DNA of 64,000 bases, from NCBI GenBank assembly GCA_018907035.1, contig JACCIC010000285.1, forward strand, positions 1 through 64,000, read 5' to 3'. Within the stretch, counting starts at the first letter, position 1. Every line of letters starts with the position of its first letter. This document shows positions 23,757 to 39,500 of the stretch, piece after piece. Origin of the DNA: Sycobia sp. Sy_11 (lineage: Eukaryota; Arthropoda; Insecta; Hymenoptera; Epichrysomallidae). Below the pieces are notes generated by a model. That model ran no database searches. It saw only the letters and a list, made by a program, of their open reading frames with translations, and had not been told where the DNA came from. The position numbers were made by a program, and so were the translations under genes.

Positions 23757-25525
23757 GACCGATGACCCAGCGGCATTGGGATTGGAAGATGACAACTTGA
23801 TTCAATGCAGAGGTGTCTCTCGAGCTTTATGGTGCCGTCTAGTGAATCATTAGCTCTGGGGATTTTTCGACATTTAGTCCCAGCCATCCCTCCTTTCATC
23901 AGAGCGCATCATGTTGGGGCAGTCCCTCTAGATAGAGTGGCGCCTTATGTACCAAAGGCACGTGGGCACAAAACTATTATTTAAGTTCAAAAAATGTTTA
24001 ATATTATTTAGTAAAAAAAATTTCATTTGTCACACGTTTAAAATTAAATCCATAGATTTTATTTTTATTGCATTATTTAAATAATCTTATAATTTGAATA
24101 TTGTAAAATTTTAAAATAAACATCGACATTTCTGCTGAGTACGGTAAATTTAATAAAATAGTAAAAATAGTAAAAACAAGCATATAAACTTGTAATAATT
24201 AATTAATGAATATAATAATTCTAAAATCAAAACATTATATATATTTCTATCGTTCTTGCATTTTTTTATAAATAATTTTATTTTTTCTTACGCGCATCAA
24301 ACGAAAATATGTTTGATAATTTACTATTTTTGCAGTCAATTTTGCTTTAAAATTTTAAAAATCATTTCATTCTAATAATATTTTCATAATTTTCATTCAG
24401 GTATAAGCTCATTATGACTCAGAAAATCTTTTTGTTACGTCGTGGGAAGTTGTTTGACATTGTATTCGACCCCTTAACCATGTCTTGCAATGTTATTACT
24501 TGTAAGAATCACCTTAATCTATCTTAATCTATGTTTGCTCTTATATATTCCTATATCAATGCATATAGATTTATTTTTAAAAATCAGTATGTTCCATTAA
24601 AAAAATAAAAAAAAAATTATTTAAAAATAAATAATGTAGTAAGACCGATAAAATATTTATTACTTTTATATATATATCTTCCACCATTGCGCTATGAATT
24701 AAGATCTATCTATGAGAGGCTCTGTCGGGCACCTTGATGTATGACTTTCTTTTTTATTTATCTTTATATCTTTTTTCGTTTAGGTACCTGTGACTTCTCC
24801 TCCTGATGCGCTAAAACAGGTAGCCTAGGGTGAAATGTACAATTTATATTATTTCGTAATATTTTTTTTAACTTTTGATACTTCTCATTACTATATTCAA
24901 ATTATCTTAATATGTTTGTGTGAAGCTATTTTATGTGCAATGCAATTATTGATCCATATGATATGAAACTATTTAAGTACTAATTATCCACAAATATTTT
25001 AAATCTTTTCAAATTATATTTTATTATTTTGTCACGCAATTGTTTAAACGGTTTCACAATGCCATAATGATCATATTCATATATTATAATACTTGCATTG
25101 AAACAGATTTGAAATCATTTAAAAATTAATTTGAAAAACGTTGGATTCTCAATTATGAGTAATTTAAGTAGTTAAATTTACTCATCCAGTGCAATTTATT
25201 TAGTTTAATAATTTTATATTTAGAATTATCACATTTATATTTACATATATTTGTACTAATATAACCAATCAATCTGTATTTTTATTCATTATATTTAAAA
25301 ATTATAGATATTTTTTTAACAATCAAAATACGATTTTACAATATTTAACAAAAGTGTAATTTCTTTGTTTCAGACTTTTAATGTCTTCGGAAGAATTAAG
25401 ACTTTTTGATAAAGTTAGGGTCTTTTTAGATGAGGATTTTTCTTCAGCAGAACATTTTACAGTAAGCAATAGTTAAAAAATAATGATACATCGTTATTAT
25501 ATATATATATATGATTGCTGAAAAA

Positions 25526-25582
<57 letters not shown>

Positions 25583-28500
25583 GTTGAAATACAATACTAA
25601 TCTTTAAGCTAAAATTTAATATTAAATTACAATGCACACCATATAGATATTTCACTATTCATTAAAATTATTTAAGTAGAAATTATATAAAGAAGGTTGA
25701 TCAAGATATTTTTAATGTTTTATTTTTTCTCTATTAAATTCTGCAACACATATACATCGATCTAATATATACATATTACTAAATAATTAAAAATTGCTGC
25801 TTAATTCAATTTTATTCAATTCTATCGTTTTATTTTTTAGGCGTTAGGAAATTTATATTTTGCGCACCAAACTTTAAAAGATGTACTGCTCTGGGATTTT
25901 CAAGGTAAGCATTGTTAAATTTTTATACTATATAGTATATATTTTACGCCAATATTTGCTTTATAAAAACAAAATATATTACCTAGAAATGTATAGATAA
26001 TCTATATGTAATTATATACTTAATACACCGAAATTTCATAAATATTAAATCCGATTTCCAACTGAATATTCTATTTTTCTACTTCTATTGTTATTATAAT
26101 GATTATTATGAAAAAGATTAGATCAAATAATGTATCTGAAAAAATGAAGGAAAATAAAATTAACGTACTCATATTTTACTAAAAAGAAATGTGTTAATTG
26201 AATTCTAAATCTGTTTTAAATTGCTGTTAATGTTTGATTACAAATTAAAAATTTACATAGGTTTAGTTCCTTCTAATTGCATTAATTAGACTTGTAAGTA
26301 GACTAGATCCCTGGAACTTCGGTACTTCTAAACACAGTATAACAGTATAACAATAATTATTGCAGAAGGTACTTTCATGCCTGTGAACGGTTATGAGGTT
26401 CATTCAGGTAACATAGAAAATGTGACGACGAAAGAGAAAGCCAAGTTTCCACAAGACTTCTTTCCAGAGTGCAAATGGTCTAGAAAAGGTTTTCTGAGAA
26501 CGAGGTGGAGCATTAGCAGCACAGTATTTGATCTCATTAACATTCATTTATTCCACGATGCTAATAATTTCGTCGCCATGGAAACGGTGAGCACTCAACT
26601 TCATTTTTTGTTTTCAGTGAAGAATTTTGATCTCTGCCGCAATTTTGTTTTTGACGTATGGGACTTTTTTATTGCTTATGATAAGAATGTTACAATAAGA
26701 TATTGAAGAATACGTTCTTCAAAAAAACTTTTCGCTTTTTTGATTTGTACAATGTTGATTGAAATGTATTCAGTTTTAATTAATGACGGCGGTATACTGT
26801 TTATTCTATAACCGTTGTCGTCTTTTACTAGAATAAGAGGCAAGCAAATACTTAGTATAATTTATAAGTAAAGATATATAGATACTGGTGATAGAATTTA
26901 AAAGCTCATGATTTACAATGATCAATACAAATAAGATCTAATCATATAGTTGTTGTTTAAATTACTAAAGTTAAGGCTGATAGAACAAAATTGCATGATA
27001 AATATTTTAAATATAATACACCGAATCTAATCCAATATATTTGAGCGATAAGAAATAAAATTAAATATTTAAGTTGTCATATTATTGGGTTGATGTTTTG
27101 TGAGATTTAAGAAGTCGAAAGTAGATTAGACAAAACGATTTTTAATTCTAAGCTCTTAAATGGCCACGTTTTATATTTTAATACGTCTTTAAATATTCGA
27201 ATTGCTGATAACGATAAAAATCTCCTGTTGCAATTTACCTTTTTTTGTTTGCCTGAATTTTTTCATATAGTAGTACAGAATGAAGTGGTATTTATACATA
27301 AAATTCGATAACTACTGCTTTGATAAAGTTAAATGTTAGAGGAATGTCTAGAGCTATCAATATCGAGTGTTAAAACTCTAATGAAATGAGGTGACAATAT
27401 TTAGGCGGCGGATTAGGTTTAGATTGAAAGAGTGAACAGTGATTACCTCTAAAATAAGTTCTTGGTCTAAAAACTCTTCTATGCTCATGATATGATGATA
27501 TCTTACTGAGAGCATTCAGAAACTAATATATTTTTGGTCAATTTTTGACTCCTTCCCCTCCTTAGTTCACTTTATTAGTTTTTTTCTAAATGACCATCCT
27601 CAAAATAAAATAACTTGAAAATTTCTAACATTAAACTGTAAACATATTTATTCAATGAACGTTTATTAAATTTTTATAAAATAAGAAGAAAAAACAATTT
27701 TTGAATATTTTATTTCGTATACTAATTTATATAAAAGTTACTTCTTAATTATATTGCTCTTCTTTATTCGCTATTGAAGTACCATATCGATTATTAAAAA
27801 TGGAATAGAAATATTATTACAGTTCCAATATTTGACTAATAATGTATCAGTTTTTTGGTTCTCTCTTTTTTTTTTCTAAAAATTGGATATATTGTGTTCT
27901 TAGAGGAATTTTTTAAATAAAAACTCCTATTTTTACTACTGGAGTTAAAGAAACAAACGTTTAGAGAACAAAAGTTCGAATGAACCCATGTTTGCAAATG
28001 TGTAGATTTTATACACATAAGTGAATCTTTACCTTCAATTGATAGATATATTTAAAAATTGCGCATTTTCGGACATAAGTTCATTTAAACTTTTTTACTT
28101 TAAATCTTTTATCAAATCTGACATTAAAAGTACAAGTTTTCATTATCGAAATTATTCATTTGAAAGTATGATATCTAATTTAAATATAAAGAAGTATCGC
28201 TAGTAAGTAGGAAAAATAATATTTTTTATTTATTTATTCCATGTATACATTTATTAAATGTTTTTTTCCTACAGAACACATATTTCTTTGCCTTTCCTCC
28301 GCCTTACAAACTAACACAACTTAAACTTAAATCTATCCGTTTCGCCCAGGATAACAGAATTCTGACTATTTCTAAACCAAGTGGGATAAATGCCGATTAA
28401 AAAAACCTGTTCCGAAATGGTCTTATTTCTGAACACTAAATCTATCAATATTTCAAATCCCTCTCATATTGTAAATCATAAAATAACATCTAAAAACCTA

Positions 28501-31500
28501 CTTAATTGATGCTAAGGCATCAGTCAAGTAGGAAAATACTTACAGATTGACAATGGAATACCGTTGGCTTATAAAATATAAAATGTTACAATACTTAGTT
28601 TAAAAGTAACCATCAATATTACTCGCTTAAGTTTGACCAAATTCAGCATTCATATTTGATGGCTTCTCCTAATATGTGATATTGTTTCCGAAAACCTGGA
28701 TCTGTACTATATTGAGCCTGAAATTAAATCAACTACACAAAACAAATCTATGTCAACGTTTTTATTGTACGTAAAGAATATATTTTACCGATATATAGCT
28801 AAGTAAGTTATAAAGTCATCTAATCGGTTTGGTAGCCCTGGAAATGTTTTCGGATTTTTCTACTGCAAAGAAGCTTTTTTCTTGGTATCATCTATTCTAG
28901 TTGATATTACAAAGTATATTTACTTGTAAAAATAAAAAATGTTTTATGAAATAAAACTATTCATGAAACTAGTATTAATCAAGAAATCAATAAATAAGAT
29001 AATTTAAAAGAATTTCCATATAATTTTTAAGTTATGGTTATTAAAAAAGAATTATTAATCTAATAACAGATTTAGAATAAAAATCATAACTAGCGGTTAT
29101 GATATATACAGAGTCTTCAATAAAAAACGCTTCACTTTGTCGATAAGAAATGTTAATTTTAATTAACTTCTCAATATATACAAATATTATTTTGGCCATT
29201 GGAGAACGGCTTCCGGTAATAGGATAGATATGTAGTACATAAAGTGTAAAACACTTTCAATATAGTTGCCAAAATTGCGCTGTTCTTGTAAGATGATCCA
29301 CCCAATTCAGTAATGTCTCAACGTACCCTTCCGCTCAATGGAAAACTATATTGAACGAGTTACACAATATACTATTTTAATACACCTTTCCTTATATTAT
29401 TGTTTTTTTAAATTTTATATATACGTATGAAAAATTTTGGTTAATAAAGTTATATGCGAGAAAATTGGCTGTAATCATAGTTTTTGATGATACACATACA
29501 CAACGCAATTTTGTTGTTTCTAGTTTCCATCGGTATATAGCAAAACACGAAGAAGGGCTTTAGAACACACATTAGATAAGTTTCACAACGATCGTTATCC
29601 GAATGCACCCTACTTCCTTTTTGGAGACTTCAACTTCAGAACGGATACAGCAGGTGTTATTAAGGTGAGAAATACTTTAGTAATCAACTTATGAATCAAA
29701 ATTACATAAATTTTAGTTATAATATTTAACATAAACTTTATCTTATTTTTGACCATTTAAAACACAATTTTTGTTTATTTTTCATTGTTTAAGTAATATG
29801 TTTAAATTATTAGAATAAATTTAAAACACACTTTTTGCTTATTTTTCATTGTTTAAATACTATGTTTAAAATATTAAAAAATATTTGAAACTTCAAAATA
29901 GAGAAAAACATCAAAATTGGCTGTAATAAAATTTCCAAATTTAGTTTATCAATGATTCAGTCTTAAATATACTAATCTTTTTATGAGGCTGCAAACATTG
30001 GTTCGTTATATAAAATAGCTTATTTTATGTTTATTTAACAAATATTTTTACTATGGAGCTGTTTTAATAGATTTGAATAAATTTCTCCTATCTTCTGAAT
30101 TTTCTGTTATTATTTTGAAAATTCAATTAATAAATACATTTTTATTGGTCTCACAGTCTTTATACAATAATATTAAACTAATACAAAGACAAATTAATAA
30201 ATATTTCTATTGGTTTTACAGTCCAATTAAATATATTAAAATTAATACATAATAATATCAATATATATTTATATCAATATATAATTAATTGAAAATTATA
30301 ATGACAGTCAGACTGACCTTGTTTAAAGTCACTCCCGTAGACTAATCTGAAATAAAAATATATTAGATGAAAAAAATTCTTTATTAGTAAAGTACAATCT
30401 GACTGTCCCCACCGTCTTTACCCAATTGAAGATAGGCTGAGGTTGTCCAACGTTTCTAGCTCGCTACAGCTCCTCATAAGGGACTAAACTAAACCTTATA
30501 TTAATATTTTAATTTATATATACCCCTATCCCCACTAAACTATAAATTAGTCATTTGAATATACAAACTTCCTCTCTAAGGATAAGGATGATTTATGTTT
30601 AAAATCTGGTGTAGTTTACAAAATTAATTGTATGGATTGTAATGAATGCTAGATTGGACCAACAAGTAGATATTTAAAAAAGAGAATTTATGAACATAAA
30701 TATAGTTTCCGTAGTTCACATAGTAATTCTGGTTTAAAAAACGTGTTATAACAGGTGACGAAACATGGGTTTACGGATATGATGTCGAAACTAAGGCTCA
30801 ATCGTCCCAGTGGAGGCATTCTGGATCGCCAAGACTGAAAAAGGCTTGACAAGTGAGGTCGAATGTGAAGGTTATGCTCACTGTGTTCTTCGATTTTAAT
30901 AGCATAGTGCATCATGAATTTTTGCCACAAGCTCAAACAATCAATAAAGAGTACTATCTACAAGTTCAACGCAGTTTGCGTGAAGCAATCCGAAAAAACG
31001 CCCGAATTCATGATTTTTGCACCACGATAATGCACCTGCTCACACTTTATTGCTTGTTCGTGAATTTTTGCCCAAAAACAAAACTTTAACGAAGCCTCAG
31101 CCTTCATATTCGCCAGATATGGCTCTATGTGACTTTTTTCTATTTCCAAAAATAAAGAGAACATTAAAAGGCCATCGATTTATAAGCATAGATGACATTA
31201 AAAGCGAATCGCTGAAAGAGCTAAAAGCTATTACAAAGATCGAGTTTCAAAAGTGTTTCGAGGATTGGAAAAAGCGTTGGCACAAGTGCATTATATCCAA
31301 GGGGGATTACTTTGAAGGGGACAAAATAGATATTGACGAATAAATAAATATTTTTTTCATAAAACGAAAACTCCCCCCTGGTAGAAATCTAACCATTTTT
31401 AATAAGCTGGAAAGTAGTTACTAGGTAGTAAAAATAGAATCAATCATTGTGGCTAGAAACAAGGTAAATCTTAGAATGCAAAATGTGAACGTTGTAAATA

Positions 31501-32425
31501 AAATTAAGAAAAAGGTAGAAACTAGTTTTAAAAACTAGTTAAAAACTAGGTAGAAACTAGGTAAAAACTAGGTAGAAACTAGGTTGTTTTTAACCTTGTT
31601 TCTGGTTAGTAAATGAGCAATTTATTTCACAATTAATATTTATATAATATTATAACATTATGATATTGATTTAATAAAAGAAAAATCATAAGATATGGAA
31701 AATAATAATTTTAAAAAATTACAAAGTAATAATAAAGTCTGCTGGTCGTTCGATTTTGTCATCTTAAAAATTATACGTAATAAATTAGTTTTGAAAATAT
31801 TTTCTTTTTATTATTTAATATCTAAAATTTCGCATGAAGCAATTAATTAAAAAATTCTATTCATTGATGTCTTATACAGGCTTCAATTATTGGTTGTTAG
31901 TTAATAAGGCTATCCTATTTATTTATAAAATAAATAATATCATTTGGAATTTTTGAAATTTTATAAAATAAAATTAATTTTTTAAATTAAAAATCATGCT
32001 GAGTTCATAACTATAATTCGTAATTTGAATTTATGGAGAGTGTCCATACGGCATATCTGATAATTTACCATACCTGCAAGTGCTAAAACATTATCTTGGT
32101 TAATATATAATCCCGATTATAACTTGACATAAGTATAACATATATAGTATATGAATGTGTAAGCTATTGTCAATGCGTTGTATGTATATATGTAGATGTA
32201 TAAGGTATATAGAACCAACGTACTTATAAGTTACTTCAAAATTTTCGAAATGAACTTGATAAACATTTATAATTCATTCATGAAAATAATGATTAAATTC
32301 AATGAATTTATATAAAAAAGCATAATAACGATATCAATTTTTTAGCTAGGTTATATGTTATACCTCGCTTAACCTTGTTTTAAGATAAAATTTAGTCATA
32401 ACCACACACACACACAAACAAACAC

Positions 32426-32511
<86 letters not shown>

Positions 32512-33316
32512 AGACACGCACACGCACGATATTCCATAACCAAAATATTAATTACCCATTAACTAGGAAATAACTAGATGAAAAGGAATAAAAACAACCT
32601 ATTTTCTATTTTTAAAAATAATTTCAGTTTCAATAGGTAAAACATACCTAGTTTCAAGGTAGCTTTATTGGAAACGTAAAATATATTTACTCCAAACTAA
32701 CTATTATAGCTATTAAATACCTAAAAAATAGCTTAAAAAATGTAACTATAAATCGAACGGAATGACCGTAAAATGTTTTCCTATTTACTACCGAACAAAT
32801 ATACCTTGTTACTAGTTATCTTCATTTGAAAATACCTTGTTTATACCTTAAAAATAGAATGCATTTCTACCAGGGTCATTATTTTTTTAACACACCTCGT
32901 ATATAAATTAGAATATTAATATAAGGTTTAGTTTAGTCCCTTATGAGGAGCCGTAGCGAGCTTGAAACTTTGGACAACCTCAGCCTATTTTCAATTGGGT
33001 AGAGATGGTGGGGACAGTCATATTGTACTTTACTAATAAAGCATTTTTTCCAGCTAATAGATTTTTATTTCAGATTAGTCTATGGGGATGATTTTAAACA
33101 AGGATAGTCAGTCTGACTGTCATTATAATTTTCAATGAACTATATATTGATATGTATTAGTATTGATATAAATATAGATTGATATTATTATGTATTAATT
33201 TTAATTTATTTAATTGGACTCTAAAACCAATAGAAATATTTATTAATTTATCTAAATACAGTCGACATAAGCACATGACAGTTAGATTGTCCTTAATTCA
33301 ATATATATACATATAC

Positions 33317-33385
<69 letters not shown>

Positions 33386-33762
33386 CCAGTCCCTGATGAG
33401 GAGCCGTAGCGAGCTCGAAACGTTGGACAAGTCTTCAATTAGGTAAGGGTGTTGGGGACAGTCAGACTGCACTTTACTAACAAAGAATTTTTTCAGCTAA
33501 TATTTTATTTTCAGATTAGTCTACGGGAAAAAGTGAATGTAAACAAGGACAGTCTGACTGTCATTATAATTTTAATTTAATTTTTAATTTAATTTTTATT
33601 TTTAATTTTTATTTTTTTATTTTATTTTTATTATTTTTTATTTTTATTTCTTATTTTTTATTTTTATTATTATTTTTATTTTTATTTTTATTTTATTTTT
33701 ATTTTATTTTATTTTTGGATGGAATTGATTGGACTGTAAGACCAATAAAAAAATATTTATTA

Positions 33763-33828
<66 letters not shown>

Positions 33829-36232
33829 CTTTCTCTTTTTGAATTAAATCTGTAATATTTATAATTTTTAAAAATAAAAGTTCATATTTCAAGTCAACTT
33901 TGGTTTTGATTTATCGAAACTACTCTGAACGGAACATTCATTTCAACATATCTTATATTCTCATCATTGTTCGGTCCGAAAAATATTTTAGATCTATCCC
34001 GAGATATATCAATAATAATCATATTGAGTACACATCTAAACAACAGAAATTGACGGCCGAAACACATGAAAGCAAGCAGTCAAATAAGGGAACTCTCTCA
34101 AGGCGACAGTTCCGAAATGAAAATGACGATCTCATTTTAACCCTTGGTAAAAAGGAATTCTCCCATTATGAGCATCAGCAAGTGTTCATAGAAAATAGCG
34201 GTGAATGGGTAAGTAATACTGCAAAAATTGCCATTTTATATCGTAGTTAGTTTACAAAATAATTTATAATTCTTTGTAATTTAAATATCAATAATATATG
34301 AAGTCTCATTAAAAAAGACTTCATCTTTAAATAATCTTCTAATTCAGGATCAAGGTTAATACAATAATACTATAAAATGGTCAGATAAAACTGGTAGCCC
34401 TTTATTTTCTGCGTTTTATTTTTATGACTCCTCTGTTGGCTAGACCGAGTTTGGATTCTCTAATTGTGTCGGCCAGAGAGTGCTTTCTGGTTCTACGACT
34501 GTACTCTTCAGACAGGTAGACCTAAATATGAAATTACCCCCTCAGAGGTAATTTCGCCAACAGACCAATGAACACTGCGTCAGCAAATCAGGCTGGTTTC
34601 ATTCATCCATGAAAGATACCTATTTATACAGTCTTCGTCTCCACAATACATGAGGAATATCCGTTTATATGGTCTCCAATACAGTACCCGGTATGATAAC
34701 GGCAAGAATTACGGATTTACATTTGGGTGACCAGTGAATAGTTGTAAGGACGAGCAAATATATCTTTCTTTTTTCGAAGTGCTTCTCTGAAGTTATTTTT
34801 CACCATTTCTTCTGGTTAGCAGTCAACACTAAAAAATTATGATACAAAGTTAAGCGACTTATTTATCTAATCGATGAAAAGATCAATCTAATATTGTGAA
34901 AACCAATTGGATCTGAAGGTGAATACATGGAAATATATTGATTTCAATTACGAACTATATATATTTAAGAAATTGAATTATACTCATGTTTTAATATATT
35001 TGTATATTCCCTGGTAGAAATCTAAAAATTTTCAAAAGATTGGAGAGTAATTACTAGTTATTAAAAATAGAATCAGTTTATCATCGCTTAAAATTAGGTA
35101 AATCTTAGAATGAAAAATGTGAACATTGTCAATTAAGAAATAGGTAGAAACTAGGTATGAAGCTAGAACATAATATTATATATTATGTTGATAATATTAT
35201 AATATTATGTTGTTTATAGAATAAAAGGAATATCATACGATACGTAAATAGGTTGAAAGAATTATACAAGAATAATAAAATCTATTTCGAGAATGAGCTT
35301 TTGAATATCAAAAATAACCTAGTTTCGCATTAACTCTTATGAGATACCCGCCGGAAATGAGATTTATTTTATTAATAACTCTTTAAAAAAAATTAAAGAT
35401 TCTATTCATAAATGAGACGCGTATTGATTATTTCTTAAAAATTTTTACGATATCTTGAAAGTTAAGTATCAATGGTAATTTTGAGGAGATATTTAAATAA
35501 AAAGCAGTCATATCGTGTGTTTCCGAAAGTACAATGTCTGCCGTACAGGCGAGCTCACAAGTGACGTTCGACAACGCGACGCGCGCGTAATTCAAAATAG
35601 CATGAGATATATGAAGTATTATAACAAAAATTATTATTATTATAATTTCTGATTATTATTAATATTATAATATCAGGGTTATTGTATATTATGCATAGGT
35701 GTTGTAGAAAGATTTTTATAAATCAACATAGCTTTGAACATTTTCTTATTTTAACTATGACAAACAACACATAAAAATACTTCAAATGTTAAGAAAGTGA
35801 ATTGAATTTCAAATAAATAATCATCTTGGTTCTAAATATTAGTTAGAAAATTCAAATTGAAAGAATATAAAAGATTTTTATCATTTAGAAAGAAACTGTA
35901 AATACTTTCTGTGATCGTTATTCTTTTCGTTTTCATTAACACTGTGATTTGGCATTTTTCAATTTCAACGAAGTAGCTTCTTATACAATTTGATAGATAA
36001 ATTAAATTTAGAAGATAAAGAATTGTGACATTAGACTACTGTTATATCTATTTGCAGTTAGCTTTGGCTGCTCAGACAGCACACGCATGCACATTAGAAC
36101 GTTTGAAGAAATAACTAATATCAATATCAAACGTACGCATTTATTTAAAAATAATTTTCACTGCTTAAATTATGATAACATTACTGATGAAAGATCTTCA
36201 AAAAATATTATATTTTTTTATCTTATATTTTT

Positions 36233-36284
<52 letters not shown>

Positions 36285-36490
36285 TTATGTTTTTTAAATG
36301 TTATTTAACGTCGCTCTATTTATACTTCCAAATATCGGCTCTAATCAGTGACGGAGGTGTACGATGTGTTTGTAAACAAAGCACATGTAAATTATTACAG
36401 CGGTGCTTGTGTCAATCGGCCGAGACCGGGATTTCAATTCGGATCACCAAGTTACTAGTCCTTCGCTCTAGCGATCGAGCCATCGTAGGC

Positions 36491-36553
<63 letters not shown>

Positions 36554-39500
36554 GTAAGCTCATATAATGTAGATCTTTTTTGATCATAATTAAAATCACT
36601 AACTTGTTCTTTTATAGAGAATATTTATATCACTTTTTCCAGACACTGTACAGAAACAAGATTTGCAATTATCTACAGTCCACAGACTACAATTTTTTTC
36701 ATACACCTCTTCATGCATACAATGAAGGAAACCCCCTTCATATAAAAAAATAGTATGTATCACACGAGAGCAAAGACCTTTTCAGACTCGGATGCATTAA
36801 TGTTCTTGCTTCGCTTGGGCGGAAAACTATTTTGCTCCCTAGTTGGTCAATTTACTTTTATAAGTTTCATCAAAATATCTCGAGACAATGAACAAAAATT
36901 TAAAATTCGACAAGAAGATAAATTATAAAAGCGAGCAATTGTATTCAGTATTGAAAATAATAAATGATTTACATAGATCTACAATACGAGAAAATGTGAT
37001 GAAATATTATTATCATTGGCTATTTTTACTATTGAAAATAAGATATTCTAATCAATTGGTTTCGATCATTTGATCAGCGAGTTTTCTTATATAAAAATCA
37101 AAAATCAGAATCTTTAAAAAGGAGTACGTCGTAATTCTGAACTAAACCCCGGTAAAGTTGAATCCGCCATTATATTTAAGATATATATTTATAACTTCAA
37201 ACTTCCTTATAAATCTCCTATATTTACTGTTTCGTGGTAATTCAAAATATAACGAGGAGATGGTTTCCTGAACTGTCACAGTGTGATCCAAGACTGCAGT
37301 TAATATAATCAATTACTTATATAATTAGTAGCTATCTTGTCCATACCTATTCAGCAGAACTTCATTACCTGTTTGATATGCATCATCTTCTGCTGTCAGT
37401 TTTTTTTGATAATTATTGTTATAATTTTTTATAATTATTCATTAACCTTTTAGCTGTTAAAAAGTTGATTTTTTAACTATATTTTTTCTTAAATTAAGAA
37501 CATTAAAAAGAATTTCAGTGTATTACTTTATGAATTCCAATATTTCATTCGAGTAAAACATGGTTTAAATTAAAATTATTTAAACAAATAAAAGGTCTTA
37601 ATATTTTATACAAGACATTATTTTTCTAAAAATATAGACAACTTTAGGCAACAAATCTATTAAGCTTTATCTTCAATTTGCAATGAAATTACGTTGTTGA
37701 AAATTCAAAAAGATACTTCATATTAAATCATTTTAAATTATTTAAAACTAATAGAGATATTTTTAACCCATAAAACAGCTGAGAATAAAAGCATCAAACT
37801 GATATCTAGTCGGAATATCGAGGCTGCATAGAAAAAAATGTGTATATAAAAAAGGCCAAACATGTATTTTTAAAAATATTATTTATTTTCAACAAATGTT
37901 GGATTTTAATCTTTTAAACTATTTAAATAAGGTTGGAAGTGAGGCCTACAATGGCTCGGTCGCTAGAACGAAGGACTAGTCACTTGGTGATCCGATTTCA
38001 AATCCCGGTCTCTGCCGATTGATACAAGCACCGCTGTAATTATTGCATGTGCTTTGTTTACAAACACATCGTAGACCTCCGTCGCTGATTAGCACCGATA
38101 TTTGAAAACATAAATAGAGCGACGTTAAATAACATAAAAAAAGGTTGGAAGTAAAAGTATCTTTTGGAATTCTCCAAAAATATTAATGATTTATAGTTTT
38201 ATAAGAAAGAAACTACCATTTTCTGTGCCTAAGAAAATGTTATTTTATGTAATAGGTTGAACTTTTTCCGTTTCTAGTTGTACATATTTAAATTTTTTTA
38301 TACAATAATTAATATAATGCTGGAATGTTTTAAATTGTAATTGTGAAACATATTTTCGAACAACGAGGTGTGGATATTAAATAATAAGACTGTTGATATA
38401 TAACATTTTATTCTGATATTACATTTTTTTATTTATTTCAATATACGAGGGAGGATCCAGAAAAAGGGAAATTCATCATAACTGTTTTATTTATTAATAT
38501 TTGTATATGAAAATTCTTATCACCTTCAAATTATTTTCCCTTGAATACAATAAATTTCTGCAAAGGATGTTTCCATTGTTCAAAACATTATTTAAATTCA
38601 TTTATCAGGATGTTCTTTAGCCCTACCTGCGATTTTAAGTCTGGAGAACAAAAAGAAATCACAGGGGGCCAGATACGGTGAGTAGGGGTGGGGGTTAAAG
38701 ATTGGTGTCATGCCAGTTTTGATGGTCGCCGGTGCGTTTTCATGATAGAAGAACCATTCACCTGCACGTCAAAGATCTGGCCTTTTTCTTCAAATATTTT
38801 CCCTTAATGTTTTCAAAACTTCCAAGTGAATCTTGTGGCTAACAGTTTGACCCAGAGAAACAAATTCCGGGTACACAATACCTCTGCAATCGAAGAAACA
38901 AATGATCATTGTCTTAATTTCTGACTCCACTTGGCAGGCTTTTTTGCAGCAATAAGAGCCAGGTGACTTCCGTTGGTTTGATTGCTGCTGTGTTTCGGGG
39001 ATGTGTTCATAACACCACGATTCATCGTCAGTAATCACTTTGGGAAAACAATTAGAGTCTTCTTCGAACAGATTTAGAAGCTCTAAACATGCTTGAATTT
39101 GTCGCTCTCTTTGCTCCCTATGAGACGGCGAGGGGCAAATTTGGCTGCAACTTTTTCGATGTGCAAATCTTCGGATAAAATCCTCTGAATTGAATCATGA
39201 TATTTTACTCATCTCACTGAATTGATCACTGGATTGCCGACGATCGTCATATACGAGAGCATTTATTTTGTTAACGTTTTTGTTACTTCTAGACGTAGCA
39301 GGGCGTCCTGTACGGGGTTGGTCTTCAACTGACGTTTCTTCATTTTTAAAACGTGAAAACTGCTCGTAGACTCTAGTTTTACTGCGGGCATTATTTCCAT
39401 AAGCAGGCTTAAGCATCACAATAGTTTCGCGGCACATTTCCTAATAGAAAACAAAATTTCGTAGCTGTGTTGCTCTCGACAATAGTCCATCACGTTTTCG

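Noticed and set aside
23755..23970. A second SINE family
   Set aside because: A weak B-box-like string, but no second copy, tail or target duplication seen in the window.
31376..32875. piggyBac-type element (CCC-starting ends)
   Set aside because: No TTAA flanks at copy A or copy C, and no transposase.
33393..33428. Fully active hammerhead ribozyme
   Set aside because: The core boxes are present but the partner strand of GTTGGAC is replaced by a TA tract, so this copy cannot close the fold.
36287..36583. 98-codon plus-strand ORF
   Set aside because: It runs across a SINE in reverse and a TA tract.
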